DNA from: Ruminococcus sp.
Lineage (GTDB): Bacteria > Bacillota > Clostridia > Oscillospirales > Acutalibacteraceae
NCBI GenBank assembly: GCA_004558485.1
Contig: SFCS01000008.1
Span: 1 to 64,000, forward strand
DNA length: 64,000 nucleotides
Direction of reading: 5' to 3'
The translations under genes were made by a program, and so were the position numbers. Of the stretch, positions 26,145 to 34,152 are shown in pieces; within the stretch, counting starts at the first letter, position 1; each line of letters starts with the position of its first letter. Below the pieces are notes generated by a model. That model saw only the letters and a list, made by a program, of their open reading frames with translations. It did not search any database and was not told the DNA's origin.

Positions 26145-27224
26145 TTATGGTTGCGCAAGATAGCGCCGAAGCTCCGACTCTGCCGCAGAGGGATGCGCGC
26201 GATCGTAGCCTGCTCTTGCAATGCTCTCTCCCGTCGGCCTTCTTTCGAAATGCTTGCAGTCCAAAATGGCATCTGCCCAAACAGAGGGCGGGTCCGCAAG
26301 ACGCAGAAAGCGGACATTTTCCGTGATGGCGGACTCCTTTGAAACGGCGTCCGAAAGGATCAGGGGCAATCCCGCTGCCTGTGCCTCTATTGCCACGATC
26401 GGCAATCCCTCATAGAACGAGGGGAGCAAAAACACATCCGCTGCCTGCAGGATGGCGGCAATATCCGATCGTTTCCCGAGAAAACGCACGGCGCGGTCGA
26501 GGTTCTTTTTTTCGGCATAGGCGTGCACTTCCTGTTCCATTTCACCGGTGCCGACGCTAAGGAGGCGTGCGGTCGGATCCTTTTTGTATACTTCCTCAAA
26601 AATATCCAAAACGCCCAGCGGGTTTTTTTGGTGGGACAGGCGTCCGATATGGCAGACGACAAAATTTTCTTCAACGCCGAGCGCATCGCGCGTGCTTTGC
26701 CGCGTGGCGGGGCAATAGGCGTAGTCCGCGGCGGAGATCATGTTGGGGATGACGGTCGCTTTGCGCTTTCCGAACATGTATGTCGCAGCAAGCGCCGAAC
26801 AGGCAAACCGCTTTTTCGTGAACAAGTTCAGAAACGGACGGCACAGCCGATGCAAACGCAGCTTGTCGGTGCTGCCGTTGTGACTGTGGGTGATGACCGT
26901 CCGATGCATCAGCCACGGCACAGCCTCTGTGAAAGCGGCGCCGGCGTCAAGAATGTTGAAGTATACCTTTTTGTACTCGGGGTGCGCACGCAAAACAGCT
27001 GCCATGGCCTTCATGTGTGCAAGCAGGCCCTTGCTTTTTGCCGGAATATAATAGATCTTCGCACCGAGGGCGGTCGCTTCGTCGGCATACGCCATTGTCG
27101 GAAAATCCGTTACAAAATCGAACATGACCTTTTCACGGTCAAGGCCACGCAGCTGGTTCATGAGATAGGTCTCAATGCCGCCGGGGTTGTCGGTCATGCC
27201 ATATACCAAGATGCGTTCCGGCAC
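26145..27224 (-). CDS. Glycosyltransferase family 4 (EpsF-like)
   Basis: 359-residue retaining GT-B enzyme. GGIETYLMNQL near the N terminus is the acceptor-side glycine motif. The C-terminal half has GRLSHQKNP and the E-x7-E donor motif in SFYEGLPIVAIEAQAAGLP. The GTG start at 27224 lies 8 bp after a perfect AAAGGAG; the GTG at 27233 would sit on the ribosome site. It overlaps or abuts the stop of the GT2 gene, so the two are coupled. It probably adds a sugar to the polysaccharide repeat unit on the cytoplasmic side. Confidence 0.9.
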   Translation of the reverse strand: MPERILVYGMTDNPGGIETYLMNQLRGLDREKVMFDFVTDFPTMAYADEATALGAKIYYIPAKSKGLLAHMKAMAAVLRAHPEYKKVYFNILDAGAAFTEAVPWLMHRTVITHSHNGSTDKLRLHRLCRPFLNLFTKKRFACSALAATYMFGKRKATVIPNMISAADYAYCPATRQSTRDALGVEENFVVCHIGRLSHQKNPLGVLDIFEEVYKKDPTARLLSVGTGEMEQEVHAYAEKKNLDRAVRFLGKRSDIAAILQAADVFLLPSFYEGLPIVAIEAQAAGLPLILSDAVSKESAITENVRFLRLADPPSVWADAILDCKHFERRPTGESIARAGYDRAHPSAAESELRRYLAQP

Positions 27225-27229
27225 AGAAT

Positions 27230-28261
27230 TCACTCCTTTGAAAGCGTGTTGGCGGCGTCCTCAAAATCTGCAAAGACGGCGGGCTGAACCTTGGAATGCC
27301 CCCGCCCCATAAGCCGCACGGCCATATAGTACAGTGCGGGGGAAAAACGGTACAGGCGCGCACTCAGGCGCACCTTTTTGTTCGGACAGTCGCAAAGCGG
27401 CAAAAGATGTGCCATAGCGTCCGTCTTTGCGGCAAAACGGGTGAAATCCTTGCGGGAAAACGCCAGTGCCGCCTGCCACAGGATCGACCAGAATATGCGG
27501 TTTGTGCCCCATTTTGAAAAATACGGCGCAAAGGAGGGGGCAACATCGGGAAACCATGCCTCCAACCGCTGCATCAGCACAAGGCAGGTAAGCCTGTCCG
27601 CCGTGAAACGCTGCATCGCCGAGCCTTCCCGCAGGATATAGAAATAGAGGATCTTGTCGGTGAAAAGCAGCTTTTCCGCCGTCGCCAGTGTGCGGTAGAT
27701 AAAGTCATAGTCCTCATAGTATTTATACCCCTCAGCAAAGAGGAGCGCTTGCTTTTTCACAAATTCCCGCCGCAAAAGGAGGTTGACAACACCGAAGGCG
27801 GTGGGATTGTAGAGCACCTTTTGCAGCATGTCATCCTTTGTCATCGGGCAAAATACGGCGTCGTCTGTTTCAAGATGCGGCGCGTCGCCGTCATGCACTC
27901 TGAGGCTGTTGAACATCAGGACATCAAAATCATGCGCGCGCACGGCCTTCTCCAGCGTGGCAAAATAGTCCGCTGTCACGAAGTCATCCACATCGGCAAA
28001 GGTGATATATTCCCCCTTGGCACAACGGATGCCTGCATTGCGCGCGGCGCTCACGCCGGCATTTTCCTGTCGGTATGCCGCGACGGTGAAGTTTGCACCG
28101 TCCTCGGCGGCGGAGAGGCGGGCGAAGCTATCGTCCTTGCTGCCGTCATCAATGAACACCAGTTCAAAGTGTTCGGCGGTTTCCTGCTGTGCGCGGAGGT
28201 TTCGGAAAAGACCGTCTATATACTTCCCGCCGTTGTAGACAGGGATGATAACACTGATCAT
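27230..28261 (-). CDS. Glycosyltransferase family 2
   Basis: 343-residue inverting GT-A enzyme. The N-terminal nucleotide-sugar domain starts VIIPVYNGGKYI, with FIDDGSKDDS (first Asp pair) and FADVDD (DxD-like metal site at about 90). The C-terminal part is helical and of unknown specificity. It is the first gene of the five-gene polysaccharide cluster, about 78 nt downstream of the predicted transcription start. Confidence 0.9.
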   Translation of the reverse strand: MISVIIPVYNGGKYIDGLFRNLRAQQETAEHFELVFIDDGSKDDSFARLSAAEDGANFTVAAYRQENAGVSAARNAGIRCAKGEYITFADVDDFVTADYFATLEKAVRAHDFDVLMFNSLRVHDGDAPHLETDDAVFCPMTKDDMLQKVLYNPTAFGVVNLLLRREFVKKQALLFAEGYKYYEDYDFIYRTLATAEKLLFTDKILYFYILREGSAMQRFTADRLTCLVLMQRLEAWFPDVAPSFAPYFSKWGTNRIFWSILWQAALAFSRKDFTRFAAKTDAMAHLLPLCDCPNKKVRLSARLYRFSPALYYMAVRLMGRGHSKVQPAVFADFEDAANTLSKE

Positions 28262-28345
28262 TTAGCTCTGCTGCCTTTCTTCCATGCATAATAATGTATA
28301 TAAAACACACATTTTGTCGATTTTCGTTTTTGCAAACTTTTTTAT

Positions 28346-28374
28346 AGTATAGCACATACAGGCGGGATATTCAA
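28346..28374 (-). promoter_or_regulatory. Promoter of the polysaccharide cluster
   Basis: Minus-strand TTGAAT (28374-28369), 17 bp, TATACT (28351-28346). The leader to the first start codon at 28261 is about 78 nt and AT-rich, unlike its surroundings; no clear attenuator hairpin is seen in it. Confidence 0.65.
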
Positions 28375-28468
28375 GTCCCAAAAAATGCGCAGGTGCGGCT
28401 GCGGTCTCCACATCCTTATAGTATATCCTGCCGGCACGGCAAAAATCGCCGCCGCGCCCTGCGGAAAG

Positions 28469-28495
28469 CAAAAGAGCACCCCGCGGGGCGCTCTT
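28469..28495 (-). terminator. Hairpin after the GH3 gene
   Basis: GC-rich inverted repeat AAAGAGCGCCCC/GGGGTGCTCTTT (one G-T wobble), 15 bp after the GH3 stop on the minus strand. The T-run is short (TTTT), so efficiency is uncertain. Confidence 0.6.
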
Positions 28496-28510
28496 TGTCA
28501 TATCATCCAT

Positions 28511-30103
28511 TTACGGCTTGACGGGGGAGGTTCCCTCGAAGGGTACCTCGCCGCAGGCGGCGCGCACAAAGCCCTCGACAGCGCAGCCGAGCATGGAATA
28601 GGCGTTGACATAGGTCTGTGCCCGTTCGAGATACTGACTGCCGAAATAGGGCGAGCCGAAGCTCACGAACACCGTTTTGTCCACAGCGTGATCCGGCGCG
28701 AAGGCGCCGGCAAGATTGGCGGCGCGGGCGGCGGTGTAGTCAAGAAAACCCATCGGGCGGAACGGGCGGGAAAAAAGCCCGTACAGCACGAGATCGTTTT
28801 CCGCATACAGCGCCTTGCGCTCGTCAGCCGTCGGCTCGGGTTTATCCATGAAGGTCACCTTGAAGCCGCGGGCGGTGAGCGCCGTTTCCAGCACCCTTGC
28901 CTCTGCCATGGCAGGGCCGAACTCCACGATCGGCACGACCGCGATGCGCGGCGTCTTTTCGGGCGACAGCGGGAAATGATGCAGCTTGTCGCGCAGCAGT
29001 GTGATGCTCTTTTCGGCGCAGCGACGCTGCGTATCCTTCACAAACGCCGCTTCGTCTGCCGACAGCGGGCGGAAGGGCGTGTAGTCCTCGGAAAACAGTC
29101 CCGCCTTTTCCTTGACGCGCAGGATGCGGGATACGGCGTCATCGAGGCGCTCCATCGGCACCTCGCCGGAGAGGATGGCCTTTTCCAGATTATCCGCAAA
29201 AGCGGGGGTGGGCCACAGCATCATGTCACAGCCCGCCTTGAAGGACTCGATCTCGGCGATCTCGCGGGTGTCATACCAACCGGCAAAGCCGCCCATGCCG
29301 AGCGCATCGGTCACAACGACACCCTCAAAGCCCAGCTCGCCCTTCAAAAGATCGGTGATGAGCGCGCGGTTGAGGGTCGCGGGCAGCGGCAGGTCAAAGC
29401 GGACGCTTTTCTCCTGCTTATATGCGGGCAGGGCGATGTGCCCCGCCATGATGCTGTCCACCCCCGCGGCGATCATTTCACGATAGACCTTGCCGAAGGT
29501 CGCATACCAGTCCGCCATTTCGAGTGAATTAACGGTGGTGGTGATGTGCTGATCGCGGTAGTCCATGCCGTCGCCGGGGAAGTGCTTGGCACAGGCGGCG
29601 ATGCCGTTTTCCTGCATGCCGCGGACGATCTGCGGCAAAAGGCGGCAGGCGCGGTCGGCATCATCGGTCATGGCGCGGTTGTTCACGAGCGGATTTCGCC
29701 GGTTGATGTTGAGGTCGCTGACCGGAGAAAATGTCCAGTTTGCGCCGATGGAACGCGCCTCGAGCGCGGTCGCCTTGCCGTAGTCATAGGCAATTTCAGG
29801 GTCGTTTGTCGCGCCCAGGCCCATCATGAACGGCAACGGCGTCAGCGCCTTCACCATGCTGCCGCAGCCGTTTTCAAAGTCCGAGGTGATGAGCGGCGGA
29901 ATATCGCAGCCGGCAAGCAGCTCCCTGACATAGCCGCGCAGCTCGTCAAGTCCCGTTTCGTCGGCGTTCGTGATGATCTGTCCGAAAAAGAAGGCGGCAC
30001 CCGGGCAGAAATCGATTTTTTTGTCCCTGCTCATCAGCACGACGATGGTCTGATGGATTTTCTCCCGCAGGGTCATTGCGGATAGCTGCGGCATTTTTGC
30101 CAT
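28511..30103 (-). CDS. Glycoside hydrolase family 3 (NagZ-like)
   Basis: 530-residue cytoplasmic GH3 enzyme. It has an N-terminal barrel (about 1-340) and a shorter C-terminal domain. KHFPGDG (173-179) is followed by Asp184 and His186 in DQH, which matches the Asp/His dyad that acts as acid/base in NagZ-type beta-N-acetylhexosaminidases. The nucleophile is Asp266 in VVTDALGM. So a beta-N-acetylglucosaminidase or phosphorylase of the NagZ branch is as likely as a beta-glucosidase. It is the last gene of the GH16-dehydratase operon, 3 bp after the SDR. Confidence 0.85.
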   Translation of the reverse strand: MAKMPQLSAMTLREKIHQTIVVLMSRDKKIDFCPGAAFFFGQIITNADETGLDELRGYVRELLAGCDIPPLITSDFENGCGSMVKALTPLPFMMGLGATNDPEIAYDYGKATALEARSIGANWTFSPVSDLNINRRNPLVNNRAMTDDADRACRLLPQIVRGMQENGIAACAKHFPGDGMDYRDQHITTTVNSLEMADWYATFGKVYREMIAAGVDSIMAGHIALPAYKQEKSVRFDLPLPATLNRALITDLLKGELGFEGVVVTDALGMGGFAGWYDTREIAEIESFKAGCDMMLWPTPAFADNLEKAILSGEVPMERLDDAVSRILRVKEKAGLFSEDYTPFRPLSADEAAFVKDTQRRCAEKSITLLRDKLHHFPLSPEKTPRIAVVPIVEFGPAMAEARVLETALTARGFKVTFMDKPEPTADERKALYAENDLVLYGLFSRPFRPMGFLDYTAARAANLAGAFAPDHAVDKTVFVSFGSPYFGSQYLERAQTYVNAYSMLGCAVEGFVRAACGEVPFEGTSPVKP

Positions 30104-30106
30104 GAC

Positions 30107-30916
30107 TTACTCCTCCATTTCCATCACTTTGCGTTTGTAGTCATTGAGAATTTGCGGATAGAGCTGGCAGCTCATACCGCCGTCCACAATGATCTCCGCA
30201 CCGGTGATATTCTTGGACTCACTGCTGCCGAGAAACCACGCTGCATTCGCTATATCTTCAAAGTCGGAAATGTCGCCGATGGGGGTCAGCGTGCCGTTGA
30301 CGATCTGCTTGGAGCCCATTTCCACCCAGCGGGCGGTCTTGATCGTGCCGGGCAGCACCACATTGCTGCGGATGCCGTATTTGCCGAGATCCACCGCAAG
30401 CGATTTGGACATGCCGTTGATACCGCCCTTGGACGCGCCGTAGGCAGCGCGGTTGGGGATGGCGCGGTAGGAGGTGTTAGAGCCGATGAACACGATCGCA
30501 CCCTCATGCTGCTCGCGCATGCGCAGCGCCGCCTGACGGATGATCATGAAGTTCCACACAAGGTTGGTCTCAAACACGCGCTGAAATTCCTCGATCGGCA
30601 CGGTGAAAAGATCCATGCCCTTTGCGGGATCGGTGCCAAATCCCATGTCGGCGGCGTTGAGCACCACCGTGGAGACAAAGCGGCCGTCCGCGTCGATGGC
30701 GGAAAAGACATCCTTCACCTTTTGCTCGTCGCGGATGTCCAGCCCGAAGCCGCGGGCAAACACACCGTATTTTCCCGCGACACCCTTCGCGGCGGCAGAG
30801 GCATGCTCCTCGCTGCGGCTGGTGATATAGACATCATAGCCCTCTTTTGCGAACCGCTCGGCGGTCGCAAGACCTGTGCCGACTGTGCCGCCGGTGATGA
30901 ATACTGCTTTTTTCAT
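30107..30916 (-). CDS. SDR family oxidoreductase
   Basis: 269-residue short-chain dehydrogenase. It has the nucleotide motif ITGGTVGTG (about 7-15), NAAD (NAG variant), a Ser in FIGSNTSYRA, the YGASK catalytic pair, and VDGGMSC near the C terminus. The start overlaps the end of the GH39 relic by ATGA (30913-30916). It probably oxidises or reduces a sugar, lactone or keto-sugar intermediate in this operon (inference from neighbours). It is only distantly similar to the SDR at 3899-4633. Confidence 0.88.
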   Translation of the reverse strand: MKKAVFITGGTVGTGLATAERFAKEGYDVYITSRSEEHASAAAKGVAGKYGVFARGFGLDIRDEQKVKDVFSAIDADGRFVSTVVLNAADMGFGTDPAKGMDLFTVPIEEFQRVFETNLVWNFMIIRQAALRMREQHEGAIVFIGSNTSYRAIPNRAAYGASKGGINGMSKSLAVDLGKYGIRSNVVLPGTIKTARWVEMGSKQIVNGTLTPIGDISDFEDIANAAWFLGSSESKNITGAEIIVDGGMSCQLYPQILNDYKRKVMEMEE

Positions 30917-31347
30917 ACATTTTCACTCCAATCACAAAAATCGCCGAACAGAAGTGCCATCGGGCGGTCGGACACCGGCAGGTGATCGAACCGCAGACAG
31001 CCGTCGCCGTAGTCGGTCAGAATGGTGTCGGGGACGGTATAGACATCACCGTTGCAGAGATCCGCGAGCTGCACCTTTTGCTGCTTCGTGATGATCCGGA
31101 ACGAGGTCGTTCCCACCCGGTCGGTGGTGAGGATGTTCTTCGGACTCCGGAAAACGAGACATGCGCTGCCGTTTCGCGGCGGTGGAATGCGCACCCATTT
31201 AACGCCGATGGCGGCAACCTTGTCATATGCCTTTTCGGGGTCGAACACATCGCGGTCGAGCTTTTCAAAGCCGATGCCGATGCGGGAGTGTTTGATTTCA
31301 TTTGAGAATTTGGGGGTGATCTTGCCCACCTTTGTCAGTCGCTGCAT
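30913..31347 (-). pseudogene. Internally deleted GH39-like gene (144-residue relic)
   Basis: The first 52 or so residues (IGIGFEKLDRDVFDPEKAYD, then GVKWVRI) match the conserved start of a clostridial GH39-type beta-glycosidase. Those enzymes continue from there into the catalytic barrel. Instead the frame jumps to a proline-rich join and a C-terminal segment that reads like the end of such an enzyme's beta-domain (LTTDRVGTTSFRII, LCNGDVYTVPD, ALLFGDF). Both catalytic Glu strands are absent. The frame is intact and its stop overlaps the SDR start (ATGA), so translation coupling survives. Most likely an in-frame deletion remnant; a small functional protein cannot be excluded. Confidence 0.65.
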
Positions 31348-31360
31348 ACCGTTTTTCTCC

Positions 31361-32521
31361 TCAGAAATAGAATTCCGTTTTCGCGGGGCGGATGTCGGTC
31401 AGCGTGCCGTCATAGTGCCGCAGGGTGTGCGGCTGATAGGGATGCAGGAGACATGCCTCCTCGTCGATGTCGATGCCGAGACCCGGACGGTCGGGGACGG
31501 TGATATAGCCGTCCTTGTACTCGAGCTTTTCATTTGTGATGTCATGCCGCCAGGCGACATCGCTGTACATGATTTCGAGGATGCAGAAGTTGGGGCAGTT
31601 TGCCGCCAGCTGCAGCGTCGCGGCGTTGGCGACCGGGCCGGACGGGTTGTGCGGCGCGAACGGAATATAGCGGCACTCCGCCTCGGCGGCGATCTTCTTT
31701 AGCTCCATGATGCCGCCCGCATGGGAGATGTCGGGCTGGATATAGTCGGCGGGCATGAGGTCGAAGAACCGCCGATAGTCCCAACGGGTGTACAGGCGCT
31801 CGCCCGCCGAAATGGCGACCGGCGACTTGTCTCTGACTGCCTTGAGCGCTTCAAGGCTGTCGGGCGGGGTCGGCTCTTCAAAGAACATGGGCTTGAACGG
31901 TTCCAGCTCCTTGGCGATCTTGATGCCGGTGGGGATGTTGAATCTGCCGTGTCCCTCGATGAGCAGATCAACGCCGTTTCCGACCGCCTCGCGCACCGCC
32001 GCCACGCAGCGCAGCGCCTTGTCGAGGGCGGCGTTTGAAATGTCGAGATAGGCTTTGCCGAACGGATCCCACTTCATGGCGGTGACACCGCGCTTGACGG
32101 CCTCCTTCGCCTTTGCGGCAAACTCCTCCGGCTCCTTCGCACCGGCGAACCAGCCGTTGACATAGATGCGCACCTTGTCGTTCACCTTACCGCCGAGCAG
32201 CTGATAGACCGGAACATTCAGATGCTTGCCGAGGATGTCCCACAGCGCCATTTCCACCGCGGACAGCGCGCTCATCAGCACAGGGCCGCCGCGCCAGTAG
32301 GCGTCGCGGTAGATGCTGTGGAAATGCTGCTCGACATCGAGCGGGCTTTTGCCCACAAGGTATTCTTTTATGTGCTCCAGCGCGCCGAGGAACGCTTTTT
32401 CCTTGTATTCCAGCGTGCCCTCGCCGATGCCGGTGACGCCTTCATCGGTATAGATCTTGACAAACACGAAGTTTGTGCGGAAGCAGTCCACCACAAAGGG
32501 CTTTACATCTGTCACTTTCAT
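31361..32521 (-). CDS. Enolase-superfamily sugar-acid dehydratase, galactonate dehydratase-like
   Basis: 386 residues. The mandelate racemase subgroup motifs resemble galactonate dehydratase: KWDPFG (base strand), IEGHGR (first ligand strand with His), FFEEPTPP and SAGERLYT (Glu ligands), QPDISHAGG and PHNPSGP (Asp and His of the dyad). Expected reaction: syn or anti dehydration of an aldonic acid to a 2-keto-3-deoxy acid. The start overlaps the upstream metallo-hydrolase stop (ATGA). This is a different branch from the enolase-type gene at 8276-9613, so the two loci likely handle different acids. Confidence 0.87.
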   Translation of the reverse strand: MKVTDVKPFVVDCFRTNFVFVKIYTDEGVTGIGEGTLEYKEKAFLGALEHIKEYLVGKSPLDVEQHFHSIYRDAYWRGGPVLMSALSAVEMALWDILGKHLNVPVYQLLGGKVNDKVRIYVNGWFAGAKEPEEFAAKAKEAVKRGVTAMKWDPFGKAYLDISNAALDKALRCVAAVREAVGNGVDLLIEGHGRFNIPTGIKIAKELEPFKPMFFEEPTPPDSLEALKAVRDKSPVAISAGERLYTRWDYRRFFDLMPADYIQPDISHAGGIMELKKIAAEAECRYIPFAPHNPSGPVANAATLQLAANCPNFCILEIMYSDVAWRHDITNEKLEYKDGYITVPDRPGLGIDIDEEACLLHPYQPHTLRHYDGTLTDIRPAKTEFYF

Positions 32522-33192
32522 AGCATGATCTCCTTGTAAATCGTCGGAATGATGCGTCTGTCGCTCGCAAACACCGTGGGGTCGAGCGCGTCGAACATGC
32601 CGAAATGCAGCGGCACGACTTCTTTGGCATCGATGTCCGCGGCAAAGCGCGCCGCATCGGTCATATTCATGTTGTTGCCGACGCCGTTGATCGGCAGGAA
32701 CACGACATCCACGGGGCGGTCGATGTCGGCAAGCACGGCCTTGTTATACAGCGTGTCGCCGGTGATGTAATAGGTCTTGCCGCCGTAGGTGATGAAAACG
32801 CCGACGGCGCACTCGTCGCTGTGCTCCGCGTGCACCGCCTCGAAAACAACGCCCTTTTCCGTCCACTGCGTGCCGCGGTCAAACTGCACATAGTTGTTCT
32901 CCCCGCCGAACTTTTTCGCCGTCTGCCAGGCGTTGCCGGAGGCGAGCACCGTGATGCCGTCGTGCTTTTTGAACAGAACGGCGAGCGTTTCGGGATCGGT
33001 GTGGTCAAGATGATCGTGCGTCAGGATCAGCACATCGGGACGCACATCGAAAAAGCGCGTCTCGATCGGCTGCCGCCGATAGTTCCTGGGGTTGACCTTC
33101 ACAACGCTGTTGGAGAGATACGGATCGACCATGACCTTGACGCCGTCAAAGTCGAAAAGCAGTCCCGCCTGTCCCAACCATGTCACTTTCAT
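32518..33192 (-). CDS. Metallo-beta-lactamase fold hydrolase, UlaG-like
   Basis: 224-residue metal-dependent hydrolase. It opens with WLGQAG and contains HxHxDH at residues 59-64 (THDHLDH), a later His in HAEHSDE, Asp in TGDTLY and His in PLHFG. The best known relative is UlaG, L-ascorbate 6-phosphate lactonase. Placed between an SDR and a sugar-acid dehydratase, it could open a sugar lactone to the acid (inference). It is coupled by 4-bp overlaps to both the GH16 gene upstream and the dehydratase downstream. Confidence 0.82.
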   Translation of the reverse strand: MKVTWLGQAGLLFDFDGVKVMVDPYLSNSVVKVNPRNYRRQPIETRFFDVRPDVLILTHDHLDHTDPETLAVLFKKHDGITVLASGNAWQTAKKFGGENNYVQFDRGTQWTEKGVVFEAVHAEHSDECAVGVFITYGGKTYYITGDTLYNKAVLADIDRPVDVVFLPINGVGNNMNMTDAARFAADIDAKEVVPLHFGMFDALDPTVFASDRRIIPTIYKEIML

Positions 33193-34019
33193 TTTTCGTC
33201 CTCCTCAATGTCAAATACGCGGACATAGTCCACAAGGAAGGTGTCGCCGATGGCGTCGAACGCCTCTTGGCAGGGGGCGTGCTCCGGCAGGCGGTAGCCC
33301 TTGACCTCGGTGGAGATGAGGACAAATTCCTCGTGGCCGGAGACGTCCTCTGTGATCCTGCCGTCCTCCTTGCCATCGACATAGAAGGTGTAGCCGGTCT
33401 CATCGAACAGCACGCCGAAACGGTGGAAAACGGTCTTGTCGATGTCGGGCACGCCGCCGACGCGGTGATGCCGCATGTCCTGTCCGTAGCCGCCGGTGAA
33501 CACATTGTGTCCGACGACGCGCCCCGGCTCAAACGACTCCATCACATCCACCTCGACGCCGGTGTCCGCCGGATCGTCGGAGGCGCCGATGATGGGGGAT
33601 TGCATCCAGAAGGCACACCACCAGCCGGGCTTTTGCTGCAGGCGGCAGCGGCACTCATAATAGCCGTATTTGTGCGTGAACAGGCTCTTTTTCAGCTTGC
33701 CGATATTCCACTGCAGATCGTCGCAGCCGAATTTCGTCTTTTTGATCGGCTCGTCCATGAAGTTGTAGCCGGTCTGCAACTGGGAGCTGACGGGCATGCC
33801 GTCCTTGAGCTGCAGGGTGAACACGGCGTTGCTGTTGCCGTCGAGCGTCACGCCGTCGTCCGTCCAGGCAGGATGCACCTTGCCCATCATGGCGGTGCGA
33901 TAGTCCCATTTGGTGCGGTCAAGCTCCGTGCCGTCAAATTCGTCGCTCCAAACAAGGCGAAAGCGTTTCCCCTCCGGCAAAAGGCTGGGTTCGTGATCGG
34001 CGACTTCAAATTTTTTCAT
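33189..34019 (-). CDS. Glycoside hydrolase family 16
   Basis: 276-residue beta-jelly-roll glycanase. The catalytic motif ExDxxE is complete: Glu156 (nucleophile), Asp158, Glu161 (acid/base) in VEVDVMESF. Aromatic residues around it (KPGWWCAFWM, 130-140) form the substrate cleft. GH16 members cut beta-1,3/1,4-glucans, laminarin, agar, carrageenan or xyloglucan; which one cannot be read here. It has no signal peptide, unusual for GH16. It is the first gene of the operon, downstream of the promoter at 34074-34102. Confidence 0.87.
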   Translation of the reverse strand: MKKFEVADHEPSLLPEGKRFRLVWSDEFDGTELDRTKWDYRTAMMGKVHPAWTDDGVTLDGNSNAVFTLQLKDGMPVSSQLQTGYNFMDEPIKKTKFGCDDLQWNIGKLKKSLFTHKYGYYECRCRLQQKPGWWCAFWMQSPIIGASDDPADTGVEVDVMESFEPGRVVGHNVFTGGYGQDMRHHRVGGVPDIDKTVFHRFGVLFDETGYTFYVDGKEDGRITEDVSGHEEFVLISTEVKGYRLPEHAPCQEAFDAIGDTFLVDYVRVFDIEEDEK

Positions 34020-34073
34020 TTTTTATCTCCGTTTCCGTGCGGAACACTTGAAAATCCTCCCGCACCTGCCTAT

Positions 34074-34102
34074 ACTATATTCTGTCGGGAAAAATCCGTC
34101 AA
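34074..34102 (-). promoter_or_regulatory. Promoter of the GH16-dehydratase-SDR-GH3 operon
   Basis: Minus-strand TTGACG (34102-34097), 17 bp, TATAGT (34079-34074). The leader to the GH16 start at 34019 is about 48 nt, with a weak GGAGAT ribosome site. Confidence 0.75.
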
Positions 34103-34107
34103 GGGTC

Positions 34108-34137
34108 TTTCTTATCTGATTTTTTAGATTTCTTATC
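34108..34137 (-). promoter_or_regulatory. Direct-repeat operator, likely AraC-family binding site
   Basis: Two identical 9-mers GATAAGAAA (minus strand; 34137-34129 and 34116-34108) spaced exactly 21 bp start to start. They lie on one face of the helix, and the proximal copy is 5 bp upstream of the -35. This is the geometry of AraC-family activator sites. The divergent AraC gene begins at 34153. Confidence 0.65.
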
Positions 34138-34152
34138 ATCGGGGGTGGCAAA

